Source: Petrolisthes cinctipes (lineage: Eukaryota; Arthropoda; Malacostraca; Decapoda; Porcellanidae). From it: DNA of 64,000 nt. The stretch spans positions 927,501 to 991,500 of the forward strand of contig JAWQEG010000411.1 in assembly GCA_033782935.1 (NCBI GenBank). Direction: 5' to 3'. Below are positions 8,820 through 23,900 of this stretch, piece by piece. Within the stretch, counting starts at the first letter, position 1, and each line of letters starts with the position of its first letter. The notes under the pieces were generated by a model. That model was not told the origin of the DNA. It searched no databases and saw only the letters and a program-made list of their open reading frames with translations. The position numbers and the translations under genes are program-made.

Positions 8820-11628
8820 TCGATTTTCAGTATGTTTTTGGCCTGTATTTTGAAAATACTCTAACACGGAGTAGGCATGTACAGATACCTTCTGGGACCT
8901 CTAAATATCGAATTTTCGGGTGTTTTGGGACTGAATTTGAGATATCGATTTTTTGGCACCTAAAATATCGATTTTCAGCATGTTTTTAGCCTATATTTTG
9001 AAAATAATCTAGCACTGTGTAGGCATGTACAGATTGCTTCTGGGACCCCAAAATATTGAATTTTCGGGTGTTTTGAGCCTGAATTTGAGATATAAACGGG
9101 TACAGAAGATACATGCACATATTGACTTTGGGCATCTAAAATATCGATTTTCAGCATGTTTTGGGCCTGTATTATGAAAATACTCTAACACTAAGTAGGC
9201 ATGTACAGATTGCTTCTGGGACTCCAAAATATCGAATTTTCGGGTGTTTAGGGCCAGAATTTGAGATATAAACGGGTACTGAAGATGCATGCACATATCG
9301 ACTTTTGTGCACCTAAAAGATCGATTTTCAGTATGTTTTGAGCATGTATTTTGAAAATACTCTAACACGGAGTAGGCATGTACAGATCGCTTCTGGGACC
9401 CCTAAATATCGAATTTTCGGGTGTTTTGGGACTGAATTTGAGATATCGACTTTTTGGCACCTAAAAGATCGATTTTTAGCATGTTTTTAGCCTATATTTT
9501 GAAAATATTCTAGCACTGTACAGATTGCTTCTGGGACCCCAAAATATTGAATTTTCGGGTGTTTTGAGCCTGAATTTGAGATATCGACTTTTTGGCACCT
9601 AAAAGATCGATTTTTAGCATGTTTTTAGCCTATATTTTGAAAATATTCTAGCACTGAGTAGGCATGTACAGATTGCTTCTGGGACCCTAAAATATTGAAT
9701 TTTCCGGTGTTTTGAGCCTGAATTTGAGATATAAACGGGTACAGAAGATACATTCACATATTGACTTTGGGCACCAAAAATATCGATTTTCAGCATGTTT
9801 TGGGCCTGAATTTTGAAAATACTCTAACACGGAGTAGGCATGTACAGATCGCTTCTGGGACCCCAAAATATCGAATTTTCGGGTGTTTTGAGCCTGAATT
9901 TGAGATATAAACGGGTACTGAAGATACATGCACATATTGACTTTGGGCACCAAAAATATCGATTTTCAGCATGTTTTGGGCCTGAATTTTGAAAATACTC
10001 TAACACGGAGTAGGCATGTACAGATCGCTTCTGGGACCCCAAAATATCGAATTTTCGGGTGTTTAGGGCCAGAATTTGAGATATAAACGGGTACAGAAGA
10101 TGCATGCACATATTGACTTTTGGGCACCTAAAAGATCGATTTTCAGTATGTTTTTGGCCTGTATTTTGAAAATACTCTAACACGGAGTAGGCATGTACAT
10201 ATCGCTTCTGGGACCCCAAAATATCGAATTTTCGGGTGTTTAGGGCCAGAATTTGAGATATAAACGGGTACAGAAGATGCATGCACATATCGACTTTTGG
10301 GCACCTAAAAGATCGATTTTCAGTATGTTTTTGGCCTGTATTTTGAAAATACTCTAACACGGAGTAGGCATGTACAGATACCTTCTGGGACCTCTAAATA
10401 TCGAATTTTCGGGTGTTTTGGGACTGAATTTGAGATATCGATTTTTTGGCACCTAAAATATCGATTTTCAGCATGTTTTTAGCCTATATTTTGAAAATAT
10501 TCTAGCACTGTGTAGGCATGTACAGATTGCTTCTGGGACCCCAAAATATTGAATTTTCGGGTGTTTTGAGCCTGAATTTGAGATATAAACGGGTACAGAA
10601 GATACATGCACATATTGACTTTGGGCATCTAAAATATCGATTTTCAGCATGTTTTGGGCCTGTATTATGAAAATACTCTAACACTAAGTAGGCATGTACA
10701 GATTGCTTCTGGGACTCCAAAATATCGAATTTTCGGGTGTTTAGGGCCAGAATTTGAGATATAAACGGGTACTGAAGATGCATGCACATATCGACTTTTG
10801 TGCACCTAAAAGATCGATTTTCAGTATGTTTTGAGCATGTATTTTGAAAATACTCTAACACGGAGTAGGCATGTACAGATCGCTTCTGGGACCCCTAAAT
10901 ATCGAATTTTCGGGTGTTTTGGGACTGAATTTGAGATATCGACTTTTTGGCACCTAAAAGATCGATTTTTAGCATGTTTTTAGCCTATATTTTGAAAATA
11001 TTCTAGCACTGTACAGATTGCTTCTGGGACCCCAAAATATTGAATTTTCGGGTGTTTTGAGCCTGAATTTGAGATATCGACTTTTTGGCACCTAAAAGAT
11101 CGATTTTTAGCATGTTTTTAGCCTATATTTTGAAAATATTCTAGCACTGAGTAGGCATGTACAGATTGCTTCTGGGACCCTAAAATATTGAATTTTCCGG
11201 TGTTTTGAGCCTGAATTTGAGATATAAACGGGTACAGAAGATACATTCACATATTGACTTTGGGCACCAAAAATATCGATTTTCAGCATGTTTTGGGCCT
11301 GAATTTTGAAAATACTCTAACACGGAGTAGGCATGTACAGATCGCTTCTGGGACCCCAAAATATCGAATTTTCGGGTGTTTTGAGCCTGAATTTGAGATA
11401 TAAACGGGTACTGAAGATACATGCACATATTGACTTTGGGCACCAAAAATATCGATTTTCAGCATGTTTTGGGCCTGAATTTTGAAAATACTCTAACACG
11501 GAGTAGGCATGTACAGATCGCTTCTGGGACCCCAAAATATCGAATTTTCGGGTGTTTAGGGCCAGAATTTGAGATATAAACGGGTACAGAAGATGCATGC
11601 ACATATTGACTTTTGGGCACCTAAAAGA
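8820..11628 (+). repeat. 1493-bp super-repeat, two tandem copies
   Basis: Copy 1 is 8820-10312 and copy 2 is 10313-11628. Monomer starts in copy 1: 8820 (S2), 8968 (A1), 9144 (B), 9321 (S1), 9469 (138-bp monomer), 9607 (A2), 9783 (B2-head/A-tail, 176 bp), 9959 (B3), 10136 (S-head/B-tail, 177 bp). Copy 2 repeats this order from 10313 but lacks the final 177-bp monomer, so it is 1316 bp. Markers shared by both copies include TTATGAAAATAC (9173, 10666 region), CACTAAGTAGG and TTTTCCGGTG. The 138-bp monomer carries both the 10-bp and the 29-bp deletion. This 1493-bp unit differs in composition from the equally long 2805-4297. Confidence 0.88.
9469..9606 (+). repeat. 138-bp doubly deleted monomer
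   Basis: The head is A type with the 10-bp deletion (CACTGTACAGATTGC) and the tail is S type (GAGATATCGACTTTTTGG), so it carries both common deletions. A second copy is 10962-11099 in the next 1493-bp unit. It is the shortest monomer seen in the window and is best explained as an A/S hybrid. Confidence 0.9.
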
Positions 11629-14600
11629 TCGATTTTCAGTATGTTTTTGGCCTGTATTTTGAAAATACTCTAACACGGAGTAGGCATGTACAGATACCTT
11701 CTGGGACCTCTAAATATCGAATTTTCGGGTGTTTTGGGACTGAATTTGAGATATCGATTTTTTGGCACCTAAAATATCGATTTTCAGCATGTTTTTAGCC
11801 TATATTTTGAAAATATTCTAGCACTGTGTAGGCATGTACAGATTGCTTCTGGGACCCCAAAATATTGAATTTTCGGGTGTTTTGAGCCTGAATTTGAGAT
11901 ATAAACGGATACAGAAGATACATGCACATATTGACTTTGGGCATCTAAAATATCGATTTTCAGCATGTTTTGGGCCTGTATTTTTAAAATACTCTAACAC
12001 GGAGTAGGCATGTACAGATTGCTTCTGGGACCCCAAAATATTGAATTTTCGGGTGTTTTGAGCCTGAATTCGGGATATAAACGGGTACTGAAGATGCATG
12101 CACATATCGACTTTTGTGCACCTAAAGGATCGATTTTCAGTATGTTTTGAGCATGTATTTTGAAAATACTCTAACACGGAGTAGGCATGTACAGATCGCT
12201 TCTGGGACCCCTAAATATCGAATTTTCGGGTGTTTTGGGACTGAATTTGAGATATCGACTTTTTGGCACCTAAAAGATCGATTTTTAGCATGTTTTTAGC
12301 CTATATTTTGAAAATATTCTAGCACTGTACAGATTGCTTCTGGGACCCAAAAATATTGAATTTTCGGGTGTTTTGAGCCTGAATTTGAGATATAAATGGG
12401 TACAGAAGATACATGCACATATTGACTTTGGGCACCAAAAATATCGATTTTCAGCATGTTTTGGGCCTGAATTTTGAAAATACTCTAACACGGAGTAGGC
12501 ATGTACAGATCGCTTCTGGGACCCCAAAATATCGAATTTTCGGGTGTTTAGGGCCAGAATTTGAGATATAAACGGGTACAGAAGATGCATGCACATATCG
12601 ACTTTTGGGCACATAAAAGATCGATTTTCAGTATGTTTTTGGCCTGTATTTTGAAAATACTCTAACACGGAGTAGGCATGTACAGATACCTTCTGGGACC
12701 TCTAAATATCGAATTTTCGGGTGTTTTGGGACTGAATTTGAGATATCGATTTTTTGGCACCTAAAATATCGATTTTTAGCATGTTTTTAGCCTATATTTT
12801 GAAAATATTCTAGCACTGTGTAGGCATGTACAGATTGCTTCTGGGACCCCAAAATATTGAATTTTCGGGTGTTTTGAGCCTGAATTTGAGATATAAACGG
12901 GTACAGAAGATACATGCACATATTGACTTTGGGCATCTAAAATATCGATTTTCAGCATCTTTTGGGCCTGTATTTTGAAAATACTCTAACACTGAGTAGG
13001 CATATACAGATTGCTTCTGGGACCCCAAAATATTGAATTTTCGGGTGTTTTGAGCCTGAATTTGAGATATAAACGGGTACTGAAGATGCATGCACATATC
13101 GACTTTTGTGCACCTAAAAGATCGATTTTCAGTATGTTTTGAGCATGTATTTTGAAAATACTCTAACACGGAGTAGGCATGTACAGATCGCTTCTGGGAC
13201 CCCTAAATATCGAATTTTCGGGTGTTTTGGGACTGAATTTGAGATATCGACTTTTTGGCAACTAAAAGATCGATTTTTAGCATGTTTTTAGCCTATATTT
13301 TGAAAATATTCTAGCACTGAGTAGGCATGTACAGATTGCTTCTGGGACCCTAAAATATTGAATTTTCGGGTGTTTTGAGCCTGAATTTGAGATATAAACG
13401 GGTACAGAAGATACATTCACATATTGACTTTGGGCACCAAAAATATCGATTTTCAGCATGTTTTGGGCCTGAATTTTGAAAATACTCTAACACGGAGTAG
13501 GCATGTACAGATCGCTTCTGGGACCCCAAAATATCGAATTTTCGGGTGTTTTGAGCCTGAATTTGAGATATAAACGGGTACTGAAGATACATGCACATAT
13601 TGACTTTGGGCACCAAAAATATCGATTTTCAGCATGTTTTGGGCCTGAATTTTGAAAATACTCTAACACGGAGTAGGCATGTACAGATCGCTTCTGGGAC
13701 CCCAAAATATCGAATTTTCGGGTGTTTAGGGCCAGAATTTGAGATATAAACGGGTACAGAAGATGCATGCACATATTGACTTTTGGGCACCTAAAAGATC
13801 GATTTTCAGTATGTTTTTGGCCTGTATTTTGAAAATACTCTAACACGGAGTAGGCATGTACAGATACCTTCTGGGACCTCTAAATATCGAATTTTCGGGT
13901 GTTTTGGGACTGAATTTGAGATATCGATTTTTTGGCACCTAAAATATCGATTTTCAGCATGTTTTTAGCCTATATTTTGAAAATATTCTAGCACTGTGTA
14001 GGCATGTACAGATTGCTTCTGGGACCCCAAAATATTGAATTTTCGGGTGTTTTGAGCCTGAATTTGAGATATAAACGGATACAGAAGATACATGCACATA
14101 TTGACTTTGGGCATCTAAAATATCGATTTTCAGCATGTTTTGGGCCTGTATTTTTAAAATACTCTAACACGGAGTAGGCATGTACAGATTGCTTCTGGGA
14201 CCCCAAAATATTGAATTTTCGGGTGTTTTGAGCCTGAATTCGGGATATAAACGGGTACTGAAGATGCATGCACATATCGACTTTTGTGCACCTAAAGGAT
14301 CGATTTTCAGTATGTTTTGAGCATGTATTTTGAAAATACTCTAACACGGAGTAGGCATGTACAGATCGCTTCTGGGACCCCTAAATATCGAATTTTCGGG
14401 TGTTTTGGGACTGAATTTGAGATATCGACTTTTTGGCACCTAAAAGATCGATTTTTAGCATGTTTTTAGCCTATATTTTGAAAATATTCTAGCACTGTAC
14501 AGATTGCTTCTGGGACCCAAAAATATTGAATTTTCGGGTGTTTTGAGCCTGAATTTGAGATATAAATGGGTACAGAAGATACATGCACATATTGACTTTG

Positions 14601-17600
14601 GGCACCAAAAATATCGATTTTCAGCATGTTTTGGGCCTGAATTTTGAAAATACTCTAACACGGAGTAGGCATGTACAGATCGCTTCTGGGACCCCAAAAT
14701 ATCGAATTTTCGGGTGTTTAGGGCCAGAATTTGAGATATAAACGGGTACAGAAGATGCATGCACATATCGACTTTTGGGCACCTAAAAGATCGATTTTCA
14801 GTATGTTTTTGGCCTGTATTTTGAAAATACTCTAACACGGAGTAGGCATGTACAGATACCTTCTGGGACCTCTAAATATCGAATTTTCGGGTGTTTTGGG
14901 ACTGAATTTGAGATATCGATTTTTTGGCACCTAAAATATCGATTTTTAGCATGTTTTTAGCCTATATTTTGAAAATATTCTAGCACTGTGTAGGCATGTA
15001 CAGATTGCTTCTGGGACCCCAAAATATTGAATTTTCGGGTGTTTTGAGCCTGAATTTGAGATATAAACGGGTACAGAAGATACATGCACATATTGACTTT
15101 GGGCATCTAAAATATCGATTTTCAGCATCTTTTGGGCCTGTATTTTGAAAATACTCTAACACTGAGTAGGCATATACAGATTGCTTCTGGGACCCCAAAA
15201 TATTGAATTTTCGGGTGTTTTGAGCCTGAATTTGAGATATAAACGGGTACTGAAGATGCATGCACATATCGACTTTTGTGCACCTAAAAGATCGATTTTC
15301 AGTATGTTTTGAGCATGTATTTTGAAAATACTCTAACACGGAGTAGGCATGTACAGATCGCTTCTGGGACCCCTAAATATCGAATTTTCGGGTGTTTTGG
15401 GACTGAATTTGAGATATCGACTTTTTGGCAACTAAAAGATCGATTTTTAGCATGTTTTTAGCCTATATTTTGAAAATATTCTAGCACTGAGTAGGCATGT
15501 ACAGATTGCTTCTGGGACCCTAAAATATTGAATTTTCGGGTGTTTTGAGCCTGAATTTGAGATATAAACGGGTACAGAAGATACATTCACATATTGACTT
15601 TGGGCACCAAAAATATCGATTTTCAGCATGTTTTGGGCCTGAATTTTGAAAATACTCTAACACGGAGTAGGCATGTACAGATCGCTTCTGGGACCCCAAA
15701 ATATCGAATTTTCGGGTGTTTTGAGCCTGAATTTGAGATATAAACGGGTACTGAAGATACATGCACATATTGACTTTGGGCACCAAAAATATCGATTTTC
15801 AGCATGTTTTGGGCCTGAATTTTGAAAATACTCTAACACGGAGTAGGCATGTACAGATCGCTTCTGGGACCCCAAAATATCGAATTTTCGGGTGTTTAGG
15901 GCCAGAATTTGAGATATAAACGGGTACAGAAGATGCATGCACATATTGACTTTTGGGCACCTAAAAGATCGATTTTCAGTATGTTTTTGGCCTGTATTTT
16001 GAAAATACTCTAACACGGAGTAGGCATGTACAGATACCTTCTGGGACCTCTAAATATCGAATTTTCGGGTGTTTTGGGACTGAATTTGAGATATCGATTT
16101 TTTGGCACCTAAAATATCGATTTTCAGCATGTTTTTAGCCTATATTTTGAAAATATTCTAGCACTGTGTAGGCATGTACAGATTGCTTCTGGGACCCCAA
16201 AATATTGAATTTTCGGGTGTTTTCAGCCTGAATTTGAGATATAAACGGATACAGAAGATACATGCACATATTGACTTTGGGCATCTAAAATATCGATTTT
16301 CAGCATGTTTTGGGCCTGTATTTTTAAAATACTCTAACACGGAGTAGGCATGTACAGATTGCTTCTGGGACCCCAAAATATTGAATTTTCGGGTGTTTTG
16401 AGCCTGAATTCGGGATATAAACGGGTACTGAAGATGCATGCACATATCGACTTTTGTGCACCTAAAGGATCGATTTTCAGTATGTTTTGAGCATGTATTT
16501 TGAAAATACTCTAACACGGAGTAGGCATGTACAGATCGCTTCTGGGACCCCTAAATATCGAATTTTCGGGTGTTTTGGGACTGAATTTGAGATATCGACT
16601 TTTTGGCACTTAAAAGATCGATTTTTAGCATGTTTTTAGCCTATATTTTGAAAATATTCTAGCACTGTACAGATTGCTTCTGGGACCCAAAAATATTGAA
16701 TTTTCGGGTGTTTTGAGCCTGAATTTGAGATATAAATGGGTACAGAAGATACATGCACATATTGACTTTGGGCACCAAAAATATCGATTTTCAGCATGTT
16801 TTGGGCCTGAATTTTGAAAATACTCTAACACGGAGTAGGCATGTACAGATCGCTTCTGGGACCCCAAAATATCGAATTTTCGGGTGTTTAGGGCCAGAAT
16901 TTGAGATATAAACGGGTACAGAAGATGCATGCACATATCGACTTTTGGGCACCTAAAAGATCGATTTTCAGTATGTTTTTGGCCTGTATTTTGAAAATAC
17001 TCTAACACGGAGTAGGCATGTACAGATACCTTCTGGGACCTCTAAATATCGAATTTTCGGGTGTTTTGGGACTGAATTTGAGATATCGATTTTTTGGCAC
17101 CTAAAATATCGATTTTTAGCATGTTTTTAGCCTATATTTTGAAAATATTCTAGCACTGTGTAGGCATGTACAGATTGCTTCTGGGACCCCAAAATATTGA
17201 ATTTTCGGGTGTTTTGAGCCTGAATTTGAGATATAAACGGGTACAGAAGATACATGCACATATTGACTTTGGGCATCTAAAATATCGATTTTCAGCATCT
17301 TTTGGGCCTGTATTTTGAAAATACTCTAACACTGAGTAGGCATATACAGATTGCTTCTGGGACCCCAAAATATTGAATTTTCGGGTGTTTTGAGCCTGAA
17401 TTTGAGATATAAACGGGTACTGAAGATGCATGCACATATCGACTTTTGTGCACCTAAAAGATCGATTTTCAGTATGTTTTGAGCATGTATTTTGAAAATA
17501 CTCTAACACGGAGTAGGCATGTACAGATCGCTTCTGGGACCCCTAAATATCGAATTTTCGGGTGTTTTGGGACTGAATTTGAGATATCGACTTTTTGGCA

Positions 17601-17962
17601 ACTAAAAGATCGATTTTTAGCATGTTTTTAGCCTATATTTTGAAAATATTCTAGCACTGAGTAGGCATGTACAGATTGCTTCTGGGACCCTAAAATATTG
17701 AATTTTCGGGTGTTTTGAGCCTGAATTTGAGATATAAACGGGTACAGAAGATACATTCACATATTGACTTTGGGCACCAAAAATATCGATTTTCAGCATG
17801 TTTTGGGCCTGAATTTTGAAAATACTCTAACACGGAGTAGGCATGTACAGATCGCTTCTGGGACCCCAAAATATCGAATTTTCGGGTGTTTTGAGCCTGA
17901 ATTTGAGATATAAACGGGTACTGAAGATGCATGCACATATCGACTTTTGTGCACCTAAAAGA
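11629..17962 (+). repeat. 2170-bp super-repeat, about three tandem copies
   Basis: Copies are 11629-13798, 13799-15968 and 15969-17962 (the third loses the match in its last tetramer). Each full copy contains 13 monomers: S2-A1-B1, S1-A3(10-bp deletion)-B3, S2-A1-B1, then S1-A2-B2/A hybrid-B3 (501 + 491 + 501 + 677 bp). Markers shared across copies are ATAAACGGATAC, GAATTCGGGATAT, CTAAAGGATCG, ATAAATGGG, CATATACAG and GGCAACTAAAAG. Few differences are visible: position 12613 reads CACATAAAAG where later copies read CACCTAAAAG, and copy 3 has TTTCAGCC near 16222 and GGCACTTAAAAG near 16610. This is a recent amplification, or possibly an assembly duplication. Confidence 0.92.
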
Positions 17963-20457
17963 TCGATTTTCAGTATGTTTTGAGCATGTATTTTGAAAAT
18001 ACTCTAACACGGAGTAGGCATGTACAGATCGCTTCTGGGACCCCTAAATATCGAATTTTCGGGTGTTTTGGGACTGAATTTGAGATATCGATTTTTTGGC
18101 ACCTAAAATGTCGATTTTTAGCATGTTTTTAGCCTATATTTTGAAAATATTCTAGCACTGTGTAAGCATGTACAGATTGCTTCTGGGACCCCAAAATATT
18201 GAATTTTAGGGTGTTTTGAGCCTGAATTTGAGATATAAACGGGTACAGAAGATACATGCACATATTGACTTTGGGCATCTAAAATATCGATTTTCAGCAT
18301 GTTTTGGGCCTGTATTTTGAAAATACTCTAACACTGAGTGGGCATGTACAGATTGCTTCTGGGACCCCAAAATATTGAATTTTCGGGTGTTTTGAGCCTG
18401 AATTTGAGATATAAACGGGTACTGAAGATGCATGCACATATCGACTTTTGTGCACCTAAAAGATCGATTTTCAGTATGTTTTGAGCATGTATTTTGAAAA
18501 TACTCTAACACGGAGTAGGCATGTACAGATACCTTCTGGGACCCCTAAATATCGAATTTTCGGGTGTTTTGGGACTGAATTTGAGATATCGACTTTTTGG
18601 CACCTAAAAGATCGATTTTTAGCATGTTTTTAGCCTATATTTTGAAAATATTCTAGCACTGTACAGATTGCTTCTGGGACCCAAAAATATTGAATTTTCG
18701 GGTGTTTTGAGCCTGAATTTGAGATATAAATGGGTACAGAAGATACATGCACATATTGACTTTGGGCACCAAAAATATCGATTTTCAGCATGTTTTGGGC
18801 CTGAATTTTGAAAATACTCTAACACGGAGTAGGCATGTACAGATCGCTTCTGGGACCCCAAAATATCGAATTTTCGGGTGTTTAGGGCCAGAATTTGAGA
18901 TATAAACGGGTACAGAAGATGCATGCACATATCGACTTTTGGGCACCTAAAAGATCGATTTTCAGTATGTTTTTGGCCTGTATTTTGAAAATACTCTAAC
19001 ACGGAGTAGGCATGTACAGATACCTTCTGGGACCTCGAAATATCGAATTTTCGGGTGTTTTGGGACTGAATTTGAGATATCCATTTTTTGGCACCTAAAA
19101 TATCGATTTTTAGCATGTTTTTGGCCTATATTTTGAAAATATTCTAGCACTGTGTAGGCATGTACAGATTGCTTCTGGGACCCCAAAATATTGAATTTTC
19201 GGGTGTTTTGAGCCTGAATTTGAGATATAAACGGGTACAGAAGATACATGCACATATTGACTTTGGGCATCTAAAATATCGATTTTCAGCATCTTTTGGG
19301 CCTGTATTTTGAAAATACTCTAACACTGAGTAGGCATATACAGATTGCTTCTGGGACCCCAAAATATTGAATTTTCGGGTGTTTTGAGCCTGAATTTGAG
19401 ATATAAACGGGTACTGAAGATGCATGCACATATCGACTTTTGTGCACCTAAAAGATCGATTTTCAGTATGTTTTGAGCATGTATTTTGAAAATACTCTAA
19501 CACGGAGTAGGCATGTACAGATCGCTTCTGGGACCCCTAAATATCGAATTTTCGGGTGTTTTGGGACTGAATTTGAGATATCGACTTTTTGGCACCTAAA
19601 AGATCGATTTTTAGCATGTTTTTAGCCTATATTTTGAAAATATTCTAGCACTGAGTAGGCATGTACAGATTGCTTCTGGGACCCTAAAATATTGAATTTT
19701 CGGGTGTTTTGAGCCTGAATTTGAGATATAAACGGGTACAGAAGATACATTCACATATTGACTTTGGGCACCAAAAATATCGATTTTCAGCATGTTTTGG
19801 GCCTGAATTTTGAAAATACTCTAACACGGAGTAGGCATGTACAGATCGCTTCTGGGACCCCAAAATATCGAATTTTCGGGTGTTTTGAGCCTGAATTTGA
19901 GATATAAACGGGTACTGAAGATGCATGCACATATCGACTTTTGTGCACCTAAAAGATCGATTTTCAGTATGTTTTGAGCATGTATTTTGAAAATACTCTA
20001 ACACGGAGTAGGCATGTACAGATCGCTTCTGGGACCCCTAAATATCGAATTTTCGGGTGTTTTGGGACTGAATTTGAGATATCGATTTTTTGGCACCTAA
20101 AATGTCGATTTTTAGCATGTTTTTAGCCTATATTTTGAAAATATTCTAGCACTGTGTAGGCATGTACAGATTGCTTCTGGGACCCCAAAATATTGAATTT
20201 TCGGGTGTTTTGAGCCTGAATTTGAGATATAAACGGGTACAGAAGATACATGCACATATTGACTTTGGGCATCTAAAATATCGATTTTCAGCATGTTTTG
20301 GGCCTGTATTTTGAAAATACTCTAACACTGAGTGGGCATGTACAGATTGCTTCTGGGACCCCAAAATATTGAATTTTCGGGTGTTTTGAGCCTGAATTTG
20401 AGATATAAACGGGTACTGAAGATGCATGCACATATCGACTTTTGTGCACCTAAAAGA
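16470..20457 (+). repeat. 1994-bp super-repeat, two tandem copies
   Basis: Copies 16470-18463 and 18464-20457 each hold S-A3(10-bp deletion)-B3, S2-A1-B1, S1-A2-B2, S1-A1-B1 (491 + 501 + 501 + 501 bp). The first copy overlaps the third 2170-bp unit, so the 1994-bp duplication came after, or interrupted, that expansion. Distinguishing bases in copy 1 include TGTAAGCATG (near 18163) and AATTTTAGGG (near 18205). Copy 2 has GACCTCGAAATATC (near 19031) and GATATCCATTTTTTGG (near 19075). Both copies share CACTGAGTGGGCATG (18333 and 20327 regions). Confidence 0.9.
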
Positions 20458-20958
20458 TCGATTTTCAGTATGTTTTGAGCATGTATTTTGAAAATACTCT
20501 AACACGGAGTAGGCATGTACAGATACCTTCTGGGACCCCTAAATATCGAATTTTCGGGTGTTTTGGGACTGAATTTGAGATATCGACTTTTTGGTACCTA
20601 AAAGATCGATTTTTAGCATGTTTTTAGCCTATATTTTGAAAATATTCTAGCACTGAGTAGGCATGTACAGATTGCTTCTGGGACCCCAAAATATAGAATT
20701 TTCGGGTGTTTTGAGCCTGAATTTGAGATATAAACGGGTACAGAAGATACATGCACATATTGACTTTGGGCACCAAAAATATCGATTTTCAGCATGTTTT
20801 GGGCCTGAATTTTGAAAATACTCTAACACGGAGTAGGCATGTACAGATCGCTTCTGGGACCCCAAAATATCGAATTTTCGGGTGTTTAGGGCCAGAATTT
20901 GAGATATAAACGGGTACAGAAGATGCATGCACATATCGACTTTTGGGCACCTAAAAGA
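20458..20958 (+). repeat. Linker trimer with private variants
   Basis: S 20458-20605, A 20606-20781, B3 20782-20958 (501 bp). The S monomer ends TTTTTGGTACC and the A monomer reads AAATATAGAATTTT. The same two variants recur in order at 25455-25955, on the far side of the 1168-bp block, at an offset of 4997 bp. The two trimers therefore flank the 1168-bp expansion like bookends. Confidence 0.82.
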
Positions 20959-23900
20959 TCGATTTTCAGTATGTTTTTGGCCTGTATTTTGAAAATACTC
21001 TAACACGGAGTAGGCATGTACAGATACCTTCTGGGACCTCTAAATATCGAATTTTCGGGTGTTTTGGGACTGAATTTGAGATATCGATTTTTTGGCACCT
21101 AAAATGTCGATTTTTAGCATGTTTTTAGCCTATATTTTGAAAATATTCTAGCACTGTATAGGCATGTACAGATTGCTTCTGGGACCCCAAAATATTAAAT
21201 TTTCGGGTGTTTTGAGCCTGAATTTGAGATATAAACGGGTACAGAAGATACATGCACATATTGACTTAGGGCATCTATAATATCGATTTTCAGCATGTTT
21301 TGGGCATGTATTTTGAAAATACTCTAACACTGAGTAGGCATGTACAGATTGCTTCTGGGACCCCAAAATATTGAATTTTCGGGTGTTTTGAGCCTGAATT
21401 TGAGATATAAACGGGTACAGAAGATACATGCACATATTGACTTTGGGCATCTAAAATATCGATTTTCAGCATGTTTTGGGCCTGTATTTTGAAAATACTC
21501 TAACACTGAGTAGGCATGTACAGATTGCTTCTGGGACCCCAAAATATTGAATTTTCGGGTGTTTTGAGCCTGAATTTGAGATATAAACGGGTACTGAAGA
21601 TGCATGCACATATCGACTTTTGTGCACCTAAAAGATCGATTTTCAGTATGTTTTGAGCATGTATTTTGAAAATACTCTAACACGGAGTAGGCATGTACAG
21701 ATCGCTTCTGGGACCCCTAAATATCGAATTTTCGGGTGTTTTGGGACTGAATTTGAGATATCGACTTTTTGGCACCTAAAAGATCGATTTTTAGCATGTT
21801 TTTAGCCTATATTTTGAAAATATTCTAGCACTGTACAGATTGCTTCTGGGACCCTAAAATATTGAATTTTCGGGTATTTTGAGCCTGAATTTGAGATATA
21901 AACGGGTACAGAAAATACATGCACATATTGACTTTGGGCACCAAAAATATCGATTTTCAGCATGTTTTGGGCCTGAATTTTGAAAATACTCTAACACGGA
22001 GTAGGCATGTACAGATCGCTTCTGGGACCCCAAAATATCGAATTTTCGGGTGTTTAGGGCCAGAATTTGAGATATAAACGGGTACAGAAGATGCATGCAC
22101 ATATCGACTTTTGGGCACCTAAAAGATCGATTTTCAGTATGTTTTTGGCCTGTATTTTGAAAATACTCCAACACGGAGTAGGCATGTACAGATACCTTCT
22201 GGGACCTCTAAATATCGAATTTTCGGGTGTTTTGGGACTGAATTTGAGATATCGATTTTTTGGCACCTAAAATGTCGATTTTTAGCATGTTTTTAGCCTA
22301 TATTTTGAAAATATTCTAGCACTGTATAGGCATGTACAGATTGCTTCTGGGACCCCAAAATATTAAATTTTCGGGTGTTTTGAGCCTGAATTTGAGATAT
22401 AAACGGGTACAGAAGATACATGCACATATTGACTTAGGGCATCTATAATATCGATTTTCAGCATGTTTTGGGCATGTATTTTGAAAATACTCTAACACTG
22501 AGTAGGCATGTACAGATTGCTTCTGGGACCCCAAAATATTGAATTTTCGGGTGTTTTGAGCCTGAATTTGAGATATAAACGGGTACAGAAGATACATGCA
22601 CATATTGACTTTGGGCATCTAAAATATCGATTTTCAGCATGTTTTGGGCCTGTATTTTGAAAATACTCTAACACTGAGTAGGCATGTACAGATTGCTTCT
22701 GGGACCCCAAAATATTGAATTTTCGGGTGTTTTGAGCCTGAATTTGAGATATAAACGGGTACTGAAGATGCATGCACATATCGACTTTTGTGCACCTAAA
22801 AGATCGATTTTCAGTATGTTTTGAGCATGTATTTTGAAAATACTCTAACACGGAGTAGGCATGTACAGATCGCTTCTGGGACCCCTAAATATCGAATTTT
22901 CGGGTGTTTTGGGACTGAATTTGAGATATCGACTTTTTGGCACCTAAAAGATCGATTTTTAGCATGTTTTTAGCCTATATTTTGAAAATATTCTAGCACT
23001 GTACAGATTGCTTCTGGGACCCTAAAATATTGAATTTTCGGGTATTTTGAGACTGAATTTGAGATATAAACGGGTACAGAAAATACATGCACATATTGAC
23101 TTTGGGCACCAAAAATATCGATTTTCAGCATGTTTTGGGCCTGAATTTTGAAAATACTCTAACACGGAGTAGGCATGTACAGATCGCTTCTGGGACCCCA
23201 AAATATCGAATTTTCGGGTGTTTAGGGCCAGAATTTGAGATATAAACGGGTACAGAAGATGCATGCACATATCGACTTTTGGGCACCTAAAAGATCGATT
23301 TTCAGTATGTTTTTGGCCTGTATTTTGAAAATACTCCAACACGGAGTAGGCATGTACAGATACCTTCTGGGACCTCTAAATATCGAATTTTCGGGTGTTT
23401 TGGGACTGAATTTGAGATATCGATTTTTTGGCACCTAAAATGTCGATTTTTAGCATGTTTTTAGCCTATATTTTGAAAATATTCTAGCACTGTATAGGCA
23501 TGTACAGATTGCTTCTGGGACCCCAAAATATTAAATTTTCGGGTGTTTTGAGCCTGAATTTGAGATATAAACGGGTACAGAAGATACATGCACATATTGA
23601 CTTAGGGCATCTATAATATCGATTTTCAGCATGTTTTGGGCATGTATTTTGAAAATACTCTAACACTGAGTAGGCATGTACAGATTGCTTCTGGGACCCC
23701 AAAATATTGAATTTTCGGGTGTTTTGAGCCTGAATTTGAGATATAAACGGGTACAGAAGATACATGCACATATTGACTTTGGGCATCTAAAATATCGATT
23801 TTCAGCATGTTTTGGGCCTGTATTTTGAAAATACTCTAACACTGAGTAGGCATGTACAGATTGCTTCTGGGACCCCAAAATATTGAATTTTCGGGTGTTT

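Noticed and set aside
11629..17962. Treating near-identical 2170-bp copies purely as an assembly error
   Set aside because: Private single-base differences separate the copies (near 12613, 16222 and 16610), and the third copy changes into a different unit, which favours real tandem copies. Copy number still needs long-read confirmation.
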